Assembly: GCF_036898825.1 (NCBI RefSeq)
Contig: NZ_JARUND010000001.1
Span: 4,092,001-4,156,000, forward strand
Origin: Streptomyces sp. B21-083
Lineage (GTDB): Bacteria > Actinomycetota > Actinomycetes > Streptomycetales > Streptomycetaceae
Length of the DNA stretch: 64,000 bases
Direction: 5' to 3'
Shown here: positions 25,609-34,923 of the stretch, piece by piece
Numbering within the stretch: position 1 is the first letter of the stretch
How the letters are laid out: each line of letters begins with the position of its first letter
Notes under the pieces: model-generated
What the model saw: only the letters and a program-made list of their open reading frames with translations
The model's database searches: none
Told to the model about the DNA's origin: nothing
Position numbers and translations under genes: made by a program

Positions 25609-26721
25609 ATGACAGTTGACGCTCTGACAGATGTCGCCGGCCTGCGGGTGGGGCACGCGACCCGTACCGGTGACGGGTGGCTCACCGGGACGACGGTCGT
25701 GCTCGCACCGGAGGGTGGAGCCGTGGCGGCTGTGGACGTGCGGGGCGGCGGACCCGGCACCAAGGAGACGGACGCTCTGGATCCGCGAAACGTGGTGCGG
25801 ACCGTCGAGGCGGTGGTGCTGACGGGCGGCAGTGCGTACGGGCTGGACTCGGCGTCGGGAGTGATGGCGTGGCTGGAGGAGCGGGGTCGCGGGGTGCGGG
25901 TCGGGCCCGGTCCCGGGCACGTCGTGCCGGTGGTGCCCGCCGCCTGCGTCTTCGACCTGGGCCGGGGAGGCGACTTCCGGGCCCGGCCGGACGCGGCCAC
26001 CGGTCGGGCAGCCGTCGAGGCGGCCGCCACGAGCGAACCCGGCGCGCCCGTCCCGGAGGGGTGCGTGGGCGCCGGTACGGGGGCCGTGGTCGGGCATCTC
26101 AAGGGCGGGGTCGGCACCGCGAGCGCTGTCCTCCCCTCAGGGATCACGGTGGCGGCGCTGGTGGTGTCCAACGCGGCGGGGTTCTCGGTGGATCCGGAAA
26201 CGGGGGTGCTGTACGGGGAGTTGTTCGAGGGGCGGCGGGTCGAGTACCCGGCGGCCGGTGTGCACGAGGCGGCGCGGCGGCGGCTGGCCGAGGTCGCCGC
26301 GCAGGCTCCTCTTCCGCCGCTGAACACCACGCTGGCGGTGGTCGCGACCGACGCGGCACTGTCGAAGGCGCAGGCGCAGAAGGTGGCCGGCACGGCGCAT
26401 GACGGCATCGCGCGGGCCGTACGGCCGGTGCATCTGCTCACCGACGGGGACACCGTATTCACGTTGGCGACGGGGGCACGTCCGTTGGCCGAGGACAACC
26501 CGCTAGCGCTGAACGAGATCCTGGAGGCGGGTGCGGATCTTGTGACGCGGGCGATCGTCCGGGCGGTGCGGGCGGCGGAGTCGGTGGCGGGGCCGGGTGG
26601 GGCGTGGCCGTCGTACAGGGAGTTGTACGGGGAGCTGCCTGGGTGCTGTCCGGGGACTCCAGGGGAGCCGGGGACGCCGACGCCGAGGGGCGGTAACTCC
26701 GGCCGCTTTCTTCTCGGTTGA
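25609..26721 (+). CDS. P1 family (S58/DmpA-like) peptidase
   Basis: 370 residues from ATG 25609. DmpA/P1 motifs: DVAGLRVGHATRTGDGWLTGTTVV, RGGGPGTKETDALDPRNVV, VLTGGSAYGLDSASGVM, GAGTGAVVGHLKGGVGTAS, and NTTLAVVATDAAL, where the nucleophilic residue that starts the beta subunit after self-cleavage is expected. Family members are Ntn-like aminopeptidases or amidases. The C-terminal 40 residues are proline-rich. Cytosolic; substrate not inferable. Confidence 0.88.
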   Translation: MTVDALTDVAGLRVGHATRTGDGWLTGTTVVLAPEGGAVAAVDVRGGGPGTKETDALDPRNVVRTVEAVVLTGGSAYGLDSASGVMAWLEERGRGVRVGPGPGHVVPVVPAACVFDLGRGGDFRARPDAATGRAAVEAAATSEPGAPVPEGCVGAGTGAVVGHLKGGVGTASAVLPSGITVAALVVSNAAGFSVDPETGVLYGELFEGRRVEYPAAGVHEAARRRLAEVAAQAPLPPLNTTLAVVATDAALSKAQAQKVAGTAHDGIARAVRPVHLLTDGDTVFTLATGARPLAEDNPLALNEILEAGADLVTRAIVRAVRAAESVAGPGGAWPSYRELYGELPGCCPGTPGEPGTPTPRGGNSGRFLLG

Positions 26722-26851
26722 GGTGTGATTGTCGCGGTTCTGTCACGTGATGGGCGTGAACATGATCGGCGGGAACCCGGGCCTGGGGTGATCCCCTCTT
26801 TCCTCACGCAGCGGAACGGATCACCCACATCACACAAAACTGGAGCAGCCC

Positions 26852-28096
26852 GTGACAACGCCGAACACAACAGCTCGGCGCGCACTGGGGGCATGTGCCG
26901 TCCTGATGGTCGGCGCCCTGAGCCTCACCGCGTGCGGTGGCAACAACAGCGGAGACAACGACGGCAAGGGGGGCAAGGGCGGTAGTGGCAGCGGCAAGGG
27001 CAGCAACTCCGTCGCGACGTCGGCCGTGCGGATCGCCATCTCCGCGAAGGACGGTTCGGCGGGCGCGTCGGTCAACACGACCGGTGTGAAGGTCAGCGGC
27101 GGCACGCTGACCGACGTGCGGATGACCGTCGCGGAGACGGGGGCGGCCGTGGCGGGGGCGGTCTCCGCGGACGGGCGCAGCTGGCAGCCGGCGCGGCAGT
27201 TGGAACGTGGGACGCGGTACCGAATAGCGGCGACCGCGAAGGACGCCGACGGGCGGACCCAGGCCGCCGACTCGACCTTCACGACGGTTTCCAAGGCGAA
27301 CAGCTTCATCGGGACGTACACACCGGACAACGGGACGACGGTGGGGGTGGGGATGCCGGTCTCGTTCACCTTCGACAAGGCCATCAGCGACCAGGCGGCC
27401 GTGCGGTCGCACATCACGGTGACGTCGAGCAGCGGGCAGGAGGTGGTGGGGCACTGGTTCGGGGCGCAGCGGCTCGACTTCCGTCCCGAGGAGTACTGGA
27501 AGGCCGGCTCCAAGGTCACGATGAAGATCGACCTGGACGGGGTGAAGGGCGCCAACGGCGCGGTCGGGGTGCAGAAGAAGACCGTGAGCTTCACGATCGG
27601 GCGCTCGCAGGTGTCCACGGTCGACGTCAACACGCAGACCATGACGGTCGTACGGGACGGGCAGACCGTCAAGAGCATCCCGATCTCGGCCGGCGCCCCG
27701 GAGTTCACCACGTACAACGGGCAGATGGTGATCTCCGAGAAGCTGCGGGAGACGCGGATGGACAGCCGGACGGTCGATCTGGCCAACGCGTACGACATCA
27801 AGGACGTACCGAACGCGATGCGGTTGACCACCTCCGGGACCTTCGTCCACGGCAACTACTGGTACAAGAAGAGCAACCCGCCCTTCGGGCGCACGGGCAT
27901 GAGCCACGGCTGTGTGGGGCTGCGGGACGAGCAGGGGGGTCAGGGGGACACGCCCGCCAAGTGGTTCTTCGACCACTCGTCGATCGGTGACGTCGTCATC
28001 GTCAAGAACTCCGCCGACAAGCAGGTCGCGCCGGACAACGGTCTCAACGGCTGGAACATGTCGTGGAGCGAGTGGACCGCGGCGAGCGATGCCTGA
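26852..28096 (+). CDS. Lipoprotein L,D-transpeptidase (YkuD) with Ig-like domains
   Basis: 414 residues from GTG 26852 (GGAG upstream). Lipobox LTAC with Cys28, then a Gly/Ser/Lys linker. Two Ig-like domains (~60-150 and ~155-250, starting SFIGTYTPDNGTTVGVGMPVS) precede the YkuD domain: QTMTVVRDGQTVKSIPIS, then the catalytic TGMSHGCVGLRDEQ with the HGC triad residues. The layout matches mycobacterial LdtMt2. Makes 3-3 cross-links in peptidoglycan on the outer face of the membrane. Confidence 0.93.
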   Translation: MTTPNTTARRALGACAVLMVGALSLTACGGNNSGDNDGKGGKGGSGSGKGSNSVATSAVRIAISAKDGSAGASVNTTGVKVSGGTLTDVRMTVAETGAAVAGAVSADGRSWQPARQLERGTRYRIAATAKDADGRTQAADSTFTTVSKANSFIGTYTPDNGTTVGVGMPVSFTFDKAISDQAAVRSHITVTSSSGQEVVGHWFGAQRLDFRPEEYWKAGSKVTMKIDLDGVKGANGAVGVQKKTVSFTIGRSQVSTVDVNTQTMTVVRDGQTVKSIPISAGAPEFTTYNGQMVISEKLRETRMDSRTVDLANAYDIKDVPNAMRLTTSGTFVHGNYWYKKSNPPFGRTGMSHGCVGLRDEQGGQGDTPAKWFFDHSSIGDVVIVKNSADKQVAPDNGLNGWNMSWSEWTAASDA

Positions 28097-28305
28097 GGGA
28101 CGCTGAAGTTCGGTAGCGTCTGAAGTGCCGCCGGAGCAGGGCGCGTTGGACGGATCATTTGATGGTTTTCGGGGCCGTGCGGGAACTTTTCGTGCGGCCC
28201 CGGCGTCTTCAGGACGTACGTTTTCTCGGTTCCCGGACATGATGTCCGACCGAGGAGCTACGGTATGCACCCACAAGGTGACATGCAGCAACGCCGGGAG
28301 AAGCC

Positions 28306-29052
28306 TTGAGCGTTCCGTACGAGACGGCAGCGTACGAACCACCCGAGTCGCCCGAGTCTCCGGAGGAGCATCTCGAGCGGCTCCTGGGTCGCGCGCTGAA
28401 CTCCTTCGAACTGCCCGACGACGCGATACGGCGGCTCGACTGCGCGCTGGCGCACGACAGTTCGCTGCACTCCGCGCACCACAGTGCGGGCCTGCACCGC
28501 GAGACGTACCGCCACACCTGGCTGCTCGCCGACGGTTCGGCGCTCACCCTGTGGGAGCTGGTGCACAACACGGCGCCCGGGGCGGGTCCGCAGGCCGAGG
28601 TGTACGTCGACGAGGAGGAGCTGCGCGCCGCCACGGCCCGGCTCCCGCTGCCCGCGGACACTCCTGACTTCGAGCTGCCGGTGACGGTGCAGCTCGCCGC
28701 GGTCGTCCAGCCGCGGCACACGTACGTTCCGGACGACTCTGCGGACCACGCGCGCCGGTTACTGAGGCGCGCGGAGAACGCGGACCGGCCGGGGGCTGAG
28801 ACCGCCGAGCTGCTGCGTGAGGCGTTCGCGCACCAGATCACGCAGGCGTTCGGGCGGCCGTGCCGCGCGGGCCGGGCCGGTATCGGCTTCTCGCTCTACG
28901 AGCACGCCTTCCTGCTGCCCGGCGGTGAGGAGGTCTCCCTCTGGGAGATCGAGCACACGGCCACGCCCGACGGCCGGCACATGTGCGAGGTGTATCCGAC
29001 GGAGGACCGGGCGCGGGACGCGATGGAGCGCCGGGCGGCGCGGACGTCGTAA
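28306..29052 (+). CDS. DUF6227-like conserved actinomycete protein
   Basis: 248 residues from the TTG at 28306, behind GGGAGAA. Two internally similar halves: YRHTWLLADGSALTLWELVHNTAPGAGPQAEVYVDEEEL and YEHAFLLPGGEEVSLWEIEHTATPDGRHMCEVYPTEDRA. This implies a duplicated alpha/beta module, each half preceded by a helical LLGRALN / LLREAFA segment. I recall such proteins as DUF6227 in Streptomyces; function unknown. Soluble. A strong 20-bp terminator follows. Confidence 0.8.
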   Translation: MSVPYETAAYEPPESPESPEEHLERLLGRALNSFELPDDAIRRLDCALAHDSSLHSAHHSAGLHRETYRHTWLLADGSALTLWELVHNTAPGAGPQAEVYVDEEELRAATARLPLPADTPDFELPVTVQLAAVVQPRHTYVPDDSADHARRLLRRAENADRPGAETAELLREAFAHQITQAFGRPCRAGRAGIGFSLYEHAFLLPGGEEVSLWEIEHTATPDGRHMCEVYPTEDRARDAMERRAARTS

Positions 29053-29071
29053 CCCCCGAACCGAAGTCGAG

Positions 29072-29117
29072 AACCCCGGTGGGCCGGTCGTCGAGACGAC
29101 CGGCCCACCGGGGTTTT
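29072..29117. terminator. Strong hairpin terminator
   Basis: Perfect 20-bp stem (29072-29091 with 29096-29115), 4-nt loop CGAG, followed by TT. It separates convergent DUF6227-like gene and fruA. Confidence 0.92.
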
Positions 29118-29162
29118 GACGACCGGCCCACCGGGTGGGTGCCGGCGTGCTCGTCGCTCCGC

Positions 29163-31229
29163 CTACGCCGCCACCGGCTCCTTCTTCGTCGGCGCCGCAG
29201 CCGTCGCGCCGTCCGGTGACTCGGCGGTTGTGGCGCCCGGCGCGGGCTTGCGCATGCTCTTGAGGAGGATCACCAGGGCCGTCGTGACGCAGGTGCCGGC
29301 CGCGATGGCGATCAGGTAGAGGAACGGGCTGCCGATCAGCGGGACCACGAAGATGCCGCCGTGCGGGGCGCGCAGCGTGGCGCCGAAGGCCATCGACAGG
29401 GCGCCGGTGACCGCGCCGCCGGCCATCGAGGCCGGGATGACGCGCAGCGGGTCCGCCGCCGCGAACGGGATCGCGCCCTCGGAGATGAAGGAGGCGCCCA
29501 GTACCCAGGCGGCCTTGCCGTTCTCGCGCTCGGCCGGGGTGAAGAGCTTCCGGCGGACGACGGTGGCCAGCGCCATGCCCAGCGGAGGGACCATGCCGGC
29601 GGCCATCACGGCGGCCATGACCTTCATCGCGGAGTCGCTCGGGTCCTGGACGGCGATGCCGGCGGTGGCGAAGGCGTAGGCGACCTTGTTGACGGGGCCG
29701 CCGAGGTCGAAGCACATCATCAGACCGAGCAGGATGCCCAGCAGCACGGCGTTGCTGCCGGAGAGGCCGGAGAGCCAGTCCGTCATGCCCTTCTGGGCCT
29801 CGGCGATCGGCTTGCCGACCACGACGAACATCAGGAAGCCGACGACCAATGAGGAGATCAGCGGGATCACGACGACGGGCATGATGCCGCGCAGCACCGG
29901 CGGGATCTTGATCCGCTGGATCGCGAGGACCACGCCACCCGCGAGCAGACCGGCGACGAGACCGCCGAGGAAGCCGGCGCCGATGTTGTAGGCGATCATG
30001 CCGCCGACGAAGCCGGGGACGAGGCCGGGTCGGTCCGCCATGCCGTAGGCGATGTAGCCGGCGAGGACCGGGATGAGGAAGCCGAAGGCGACGCCGCCGA
30101 TCTGGAACAGCAGTGCGCCCCAGCTGTCGACCTGGGTCCAGGAGAAGTGCTCCATGACCGAGGGCGCCTTGTCGATCTCCCAGCCGCCGATGGCGAAGCC
30201 GAGGGCGAGCAGCAGGCCGCCGGCTGCGACGAACGGGACCATGTAACTCACGCCGGTCATCAGCCACTTGCGCAGCTTGGTGCCGTAGCTGTCGCCGGAG
30301 TCGCCGGCCCGCTCGACGGGCGTACCGCCGCCCTGGGCGCTCGCGGTGACCTCGCCGCGCTCGGCCTTGCCGCGTACGTCGGCGATGAGCTGGGCGGGCT
30401 TGTTGATGCCGGCCTTGACGCCGACGTCGACGGTCGGCTTCCCGGCGAAGCGTTCCTTCTCCCGTACGGGTACGTCGTGGGCGAAGATCACGCCGTCCGC
30501 GTCGGCGATGGCCGCCGGGTCGAGCCGGGTGAACCCGGCCGAGCCCTGCGTCTCGACGACGAGTTCGATGCCCGCCTCGCGGCCGGCGTTCTCCAGGGAC
30601 TCGGCCGCCATGTACGTGTGCGCGATACCGGTGGGGCAGGAGGTGACGGCGACGATACGGAACGGCCGCCCGCCCCCGCCGGCGCCCTCGTCCGTACCCG
30701 CACCGGTACTCGTACTCGTACCCGCGGCGACTTCGGCGGAGGCCGCCGCCGAAGCCGCCGCGGAGTCTTCGGTGCCCGCGGCCGGGGTCGTGTCGCCGCG
30801 GATCAGCGCGGCGGCGCTCGCCGCGTCGCCCACCGAGCGCAGTGCGGCCGTGAACTCGTCGTTCATCAGCTGCCGGGCCAGCGACGAGAGGATCGTCAGA
30901 TGGGCGTCGTCGGCGCCGGCCGGGGCCGCGATCAGGAAGATCAGGTCGGCGGGTCCGTCGGCCGCGCCGAAGTCGATCCCGGCGGCGCTGCGCCCGAAGG
31001 CGAGCGTCGGCTCGGTCACGTGTTCGCTTCGGCAGTGCGGGATGCCGATGCCGCCGTCGAGGCCGGTCGGCATCTGCGCCTCACGGGCGGCCACGTCGGC
31101 GAGGAAACCGTCGAGGTCGGTCACCCGGCCCTTCGCCACCATGCGCTCGGCGAGGGCACGGGCCGCCGCGTCCTTGGTCTGGGCGGACAGGTCGAGATCG
31201 ACCAGGTCCGCGGTGATCATCTCGCTCAT
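29163..31229 (-). CDS. fruA: PTS fructose-specific EIIABC
   Basis: 688 residues from ATG 31229 (AAGGAG). Order: EIIA (1-~145) with phospho-His in GGIGIPHCR; an Ala/Ser/Thr linker; EIIB (~175-275) with phospho-Cys in VAVTSCPTGIAHTYMAAE; EIIC (~310-655) with about nine membrane helices, including FDLGGPVNKVAYAFA and EGAIPFAAADPLRVIPA. Takes up fructose and delivers fructose-1-phosphate to FruK. Last gene of the fruRKA operon; 166 bp from fruK. Confidence 0.95.
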   Translation of the reverse strand: MSEMITADLVDLDLSAQTKDAAARALAERMVAKGRVTDLDGFLADVAAREAQMPTGLDGGIGIPHCRSEHVTEPTLAFGRSAAGIDFGAADGPADLIFLIAAPAGADDAHLTILSSLARQLMNDEFTAALRSVGDAASAAALIRGDTTPAAGTEDSAAASAAASAEVAAGTSTSTGAGTDEGAGGGGRPFRIVAVTSCPTGIAHTYMAAESLENAGREAGIELVVETQGSAGFTRLDPAAIADADGVIFAHDVPVREKERFAGKPTVDVGVKAGINKPAQLIADVRGKAERGEVTASAQGGGTPVERAGDSGDSYGTKLRKWLMTGVSYMVPFVAAGGLLLALGFAIGGWEIDKAPSVMEHFSWTQVDSWGALLFQIGGVAFGFLIPVLAGYIAYGMADRPGLVPGFVGGMIAYNIGAGFLGGLVAGLLAGGVVLAIQRIKIPPVLRGIMPVVVIPLISSLVVGFLMFVVVGKPIAEAQKGMTDWLSGLSGSNAVLLGILLGLMMCFDLGGPVNKVAYAFATAGIAVQDPSDSAMKVMAAVMAAGMVPPLGMALATVVRRKLFTPAERENGKAAWVLGASFISEGAIPFAAADPLRVIPASMAGGAVTGALSMAFGATLRAPHGGIFVVPLIGSPFLYLIAIAAGTCVTTALVILLKSMRKPAPGATTAESPDGATAAAPTKKEPVAA

Positions 31230-31395
31230 CGCGGGCTCCTTCGCACGCATATCGCCCGGGAAAAGGGGTGGGCGGGGCTGGGGACGGGGGTGGTGCGGTT
31301 GGGGTTCATGGGGAGGAGGGCGGCTGCGGCGGGGCCGGGGGAACCCCGCCGCGTCAGGGCCTGCTCAGGGGGACAGCCGTACGGGGAGCGGGACG

Positions 31396-32343
31396 TCATG
31401 ACACCGGCTCCCTCAGTACACGGTCCACGGGCACCTCGCTCGTCACCGTCACGGCGGACGGGTCGAGGTCGGCGGGCGTCGGCATCACACTGCCGGGCAA
31501 CTGGACGGCGGCGGCGCCGTGTGCGACGGCGGAGGCGAGTGCCCGGGGGCCGCTGCCGCCGGCGATCAGGAAGCCGGCGAGCGAGGAGTCACCGGCGCCC
31601 ACATTGCTGCGTACGGTGTCGACGCGTGCGCTGCCGAACCAGGTACCGGTGCCGTTGACGAGCAACTGTCCGTCGGCGCCGAGGCTGGCGAGGACCGCGC
31701 CCGCGCCGAGTTCGCGCAGTTCCTCGGCGGCCTTCACGGCGTCGCCGATCGTGGCGAGGGGGCGGCCCACGGCCTCCGCCAGTTCCTCGGCGTTCGGCTT
31801 GACGACGTCGGGCCGCTCACGCAGGGCCGCCAGCAGGGCCGGCCCCGAGGTGTCGAGGGCGATCCGGGCACCCGCGGCGTGGGTACGGGCGACGAGGTCG
31901 GCGTACCAGGACGGGCCGAGCCCCCGGGGGAGGCTGCCGCAGCAGGCGATCCAGTCGGCGTCGGCCGACAGCCGGCGCACGGTCTCCAGGAGCGACTCCT
32001 GCTCGGCGGCGGAGAGTTCGGGACCGGGTGCGTTGATCTTCGTCAGGACGCCGTCGGCTTCGGCGAGGGCGATGTTGGACCGGGTCCCGCCCGCGACCGG
32101 TACCGGCGCGACCTCGATCCCCTGGGCGTGGAGCAGGTCGGCGACGAGCGCCCCGGGCGCGCCGCCCAGCGGCAGTACGGCCACGGTGCGCTGCCCGGCG
32201 GCGGCGACGGCCCGCGAGACGTTGACGCCCTTGCCGCCCGGGTCCATCCGCTCGCCGGTGGCCCGGATGACCTCGCCGCGGTCGAGGGACGGGACCTCGT
32301 ACGTACGGTCGAGGGACGGGTTGGGAGTGACGGTGAGGATCAT
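31396..32343 (-). CDS. fruK: 1-phosphofructokinase
   Basis: 315 residues from ATG 32343 (MILTVTPNPSLDRTYEV); GTG 32349 is an alternative. PfkB fold: RATGERMDPGGKGVNVSRAVAAAG (substrate site GGKG.N), and the ATP/anion-hole motif VRSNVGAGDSSLAGFL with catalytic Asp in GAGDS. Phosphorylates fructose-1-phosphate to the 1,6-bisphosphate. Only 12 bp after the fruR stop, so co-transcribed. Confidence 0.95.
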   Translation of the reverse strand: MILTVTPNPSLDRTYEVPSLDRGEVIRATGERMDPGGKGVNVSRAVAAAGQRTVAVLPLGGAPGALVADLLHAQGIEVAPVPVAGGTRSNIALAEADGVLTKINAPGPELSAAEQESLLETVRRLSADADWIACCGSLPRGLGPSWYADLVARTHAAGARIALDTSGPALLAALRERPDVVKPNAEELAEAVGRPLATIGDAVKAAEELRELGAGAVLASLGADGQLLVNGTGTWFGSARVDTVRSNVGAGDSSLAGFLIAGGSGPRALASAVAHGAAAVQLPGSVMPTPADLDPSAVTVTSEVPVDRVLREPVS

Positions 32344-32355
32344 GCGCACTCGTTT

Positions 32356-33117
32356 CTAGACATACAGCACTTCCGTGCCGCCGCGCTCGATGTCGTTGGC
32401 GTCCTCGGGGCTCAGACCGCTGTCGGTGATCAGCAGGTCCACATCGCCCAGGGCGCCGAAGCGGGCGAAGTGCTCCTGGCCGTGCTTCGTCGAGTCGGCG
32501 AGGAGCACCACGCGCCGGGCGGCGTCCACGGCTGCCCGCTTCACGGCGGCCTCGGCGAGGTCGGGCGTGGTCAGCCCGTGCTCGACGGAGAACCCGTTGG
32601 CGGCCACGAACAGGACGTCGGCACGGATCTCGCCGTAGGCCCGCAGCGCCCAGGCGTCCACAGCGGCGCGCGTACGGTGCCGGACGCGCCCCCCGACGAG
32701 GTGCAGCTGGATGCCGGGGTGGTCGGCGAGCCGGGCCGCGATCGGGAGGCTGTGCGTGACGACGGTGAGCGTCGACTCCAGCGGGATGGCGGCGGCGAGG
32801 CGTGCGACCGTCGAGCCGGCGTCGAGGATCAGGGTGCCCTCGGTGGGCAGCTCGGCGAGGGCGGCCTTGGCGATACGGTCCTTCTCGTCGGCGTAGGTCG
32901 ACTCGCGCTCGGTGAGGTCCGGCTCGAAGTCGAGGCGACCGGCCGGTATGGCCCCGCCGTGCACCCGCCGTAGGAGGCCCGCGCGGTCCAGCGCCTTCAG
33001 GTCCCGTCGGATGGTCTCCGCGGTGACCTGGAACTGCTCGGCGAGAGACAGCACGTCCACCCGCCCGCCGTCACGGGCGAGCCGCAGGATCTCCTGCTGC
33101 CGCTCCGGTGCGTACAT
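32356..33117 (-). CDS. fruR: DeoR-family regulator of the fructose operon
   Basis: 253 residues from ATG 33117 with GGAGG 9 nt upstream. N-terminal DeoR HTH (YAPERQQEILRLARDGGRVDVLSLAEQFQVTAETIRRDLKALDRAG.LRRVHGGA) and the DeoRC sensor domain (GTLILDAGSTVARLAAAIP, LVGGRVR, LFVAANGFS). Heads the fruRKA operon and probably represses it until fructose-1-phosphate binds. A TTTCCGGAAA palindrome lies 60 bp upstream (33177-33186) and is a possible operator. Confidence 0.93.
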   Translation of the reverse strand: MYAPERQQEILRLARDGGRVDVLSLAEQFQVTAETIRRDLKALDRAGLLRRVHGGAIPAGRLDFEPDLTERESTYADEKDRIAKAALAELPTEGTLILDAGSTVARLAAAIPLESTLTVVTHSLPIAARLADHPGIQLHLVGGRVRHRTRAAVDAWALRAYGEIRADVLFVAANGFSVEHGLTTPDLAEAAVKRAAVDAARRVVLLADSTKHGQEHFARFGALGDVDLLITDSGLSPEDANDIERGGTEVLYV

Positions 33118-33277
33118 GTCCGTTTACCTCCGCCCGATGCCCGATTTTGTGGATTCACTCGGAGGCTACGCCCGGATTTCCGGAAAGTAAACAGGTTCGG
33201 GCGTGATACGGACACAATCAGGCATCCGGCTGGACCGTGCGCTGTGGTGACGTGACGGCGGACACGTACAGCCGGAA

Positions 33278-33308
33278 AGGGCCCCGGCACATGAGGTGCC
33301 GGGGCCCT
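33278..33308 (-). terminator. Hairpin terminator of the DHA2 exporter gene
   Basis: Perfect 13-bp stem AGGGCCCCGGCAC / GTGCCGGGGCCCT with loop ATGAG, 36 bp beyond the stop at 33344. Confidence 0.85.
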
Positions 33309-33343
33309 GCTCCACCGTCGGTGTCCGCGTTCAGCGGACGAGG

Positions 33344-34861
33344 TCAGCCGATGAGGACCTTGTCCCGCTTCTCCTCCGTCGTCGGCGCCTCCAGCCCGTC
33401 CGCCGCCGAGGGCCGGCCCGGCAGAGCGAACATCACCAGGAAGATCACGCCCATCAGCCCGGCCACCCAGCCCAGCGCGTTCTGGAACGCGTCCACGAAC
33501 GCAGGGCCCACCTCGGTCGATGCCAGTCGGCCGCTCATCGTGCCGAAGAAGACCACCGACACCAGCCCGAGACCCAGCGCGTACCCCATCTGCTGCACGG
33601 TGTTGATCAGGCCGGACGCCGACCCGGCGTGTTCCTTCGGGACCTCCGAGAGGACCACGTCCGTCAGCGGGGCGACGATCAGGCCCATGCCGGCGCCCAT
33701 GACCACCAGCGGGAGCGCCATCTGCCAGGAGGCGATGGCCAGGCCGTAGCGGCCGGACTCCCAGATGTAGATCAGCACACCGAGGCCCATCAGTAGAGCG
33801 CCAGCCTGGAGCACCTTGCGGCCGAAGCGCGGTACCAGTTTCTGGACGGACATCCCGGCCGCCACCGACACCGCGATCGAGAAGGGCACGCCGGTCAGCC
33901 CGGCCCGCAGCGCGCTCCAGCCGAGCCCCGTCTGCATGTACAGGGTCCAGACCAGGAAGAAGACGCCGAGGCCGACCCCGAAGACGGTCTGTACGGCGAT
34001 GCCCGCGGCGAAGCTCTTCACCCTGAACAGCGACAGCTCGATCAGCGGGGAACCGTCGATCCGCGTCTTGCGCTTCTCGTACGCCACCAGCGCGCCGAAG
34101 ACGCCGAGCGCGCCGGCCATCGACAGGTATCCCCACAGCGGCCAGCCCAGCTCGCGCCCGCGGATCAGCGGGTAGAGCAGCATCAGCAGGCCCAGTGTCA
34201 CCAGGGTGACGCCGACGAGGTCCAGCTTCAGCGCCCGCGGGGCCTTGGACTCGGTGATGAAGCGGTGGCCGAGGACAAGTCCCGCGATGCCGACCGGCAG
34301 GTTGATCAGGAAGATCGGCCGCCAGCCGAGGCCGAACAGGTCCCACTCCGTCAGCAGGGCGCCCAGCAGTGGGCCGGTCACCGCGCCCAGGCCCACGATC
34401 GCGCCGAAGAGGCCGAACACCTTGCCGCGCTCGTGCGCCGGGAAGGTCGCGTGAACGATCGACAGGACCTGCGGCACCATCATCGCCGCCATGGCGCCCT
34501 GGAGGATGCGGGAGGCGACCAGCATCTCGGGGTTCGCGGCGAAGCCGCAGAGGGCGGAGGCGAGGGTGAAGCCGCCGATGCCGACGAGGAACAGCCGCTT
34601 GCGGCCGTGGATGTCACCGAGCCGGCCGCCGGTGACGAGGCCTGCGGCGAAGGCGAGCGCGTAGCCGGCGGTGATCCACTGGATCTGGCTGAAGGAGGCG
34701 CCGGCCTCGCGCTGGATCGACGGGATCGCGACGTTGACGATCGTGACGTCGACGAGGTCCATGAAGGCCGCGGTCATCACGATGGCGAGGGCGAACCAGC
34801 GCCGCCGGTCCGGCACGGCGGCCGGGGCGGGCGTGTCCAAAGGGGTCTCGGTGGAGTTCAT
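33344..34861 (-). CDS. MFS exporter, DHA2 family (14 TM)
   Basis: 505 residues from ATG 34861. Opening helix FALAIVMTAAFMDLVDVTIVNVAIPSIQ carries the DHA2 motif D1 (DvTIVNVAlP); motif A at GGRLGDIHGRKRLF; motif C at AIVGLGAVTGPLLGALL. Fourteen hydrophobic segments. Likely drug or metabolite efflux by proton antiport. Divergent from the WYL regulator with only 62 bp between starts, containing inverted repeats, so that regulator is its likely controller. Confidence 0.9.
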   Translation of the reverse strand: MNSTETPLDTPAPAAVPDRRRWFALAIVMTAAFMDLVDVTIVNVAIPSIQREAGASFSQIQWITAGYALAFAAGLVTGGRLGDIHGRKRLFLVGIGGFTLASALCGFAANPEMLVASRILQGAMAAMMVPQVLSIVHATFPAHERGKVFGLFGAIVGLGAVTGPLLGALLTEWDLFGLGWRPIFLINLPVGIAGLVLGHRFITESKAPRALKLDLVGVTLVTLGLLMLLYPLIRGRELGWPLWGYLSMAGALGVFGALVAYEKRKTRIDGSPLIELSLFRVKSFAAGIAVQTVFGVGLGVFFLVWTLYMQTGLGWSALRAGLTGVPFSIAVSVAAGMSVQKLVPRFGRKVLQAGALLMGLGVLIYIWESGRYGLAIASWQMALPLVVMGAGMGLIVAPLTDVVLSEVPKEHAGSASGLINTVQQMGYALGLGLVSVVFFGTMSGRLASTEVGPAFVDAFQNALGWVAGLMGVIFLVMFALPGRPSAADGLEAPTTEEKRDKVLIG

Positions 34862-34869
34862 GGCCTCAA

Positions 34870-34903
34870 CCTAGGACCCCATTAGGTCAGATCGTGTCCT
34901 AGT
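34870..34903. promoter_or_regulatory. Inverted repeat between divergent exporter and WYL regulator
   Basis: CTAGGAC (34871-34877) and GTCCTAG (34896-34902) are perfect arms 18 nt apart. An inner CCTA...TAGG pair overlaps. Candidate operator of the regulator at 34924. Confidence 0.55.
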
Positions 34904-34923
34904 GGTACGGCATCCTCGTATCC

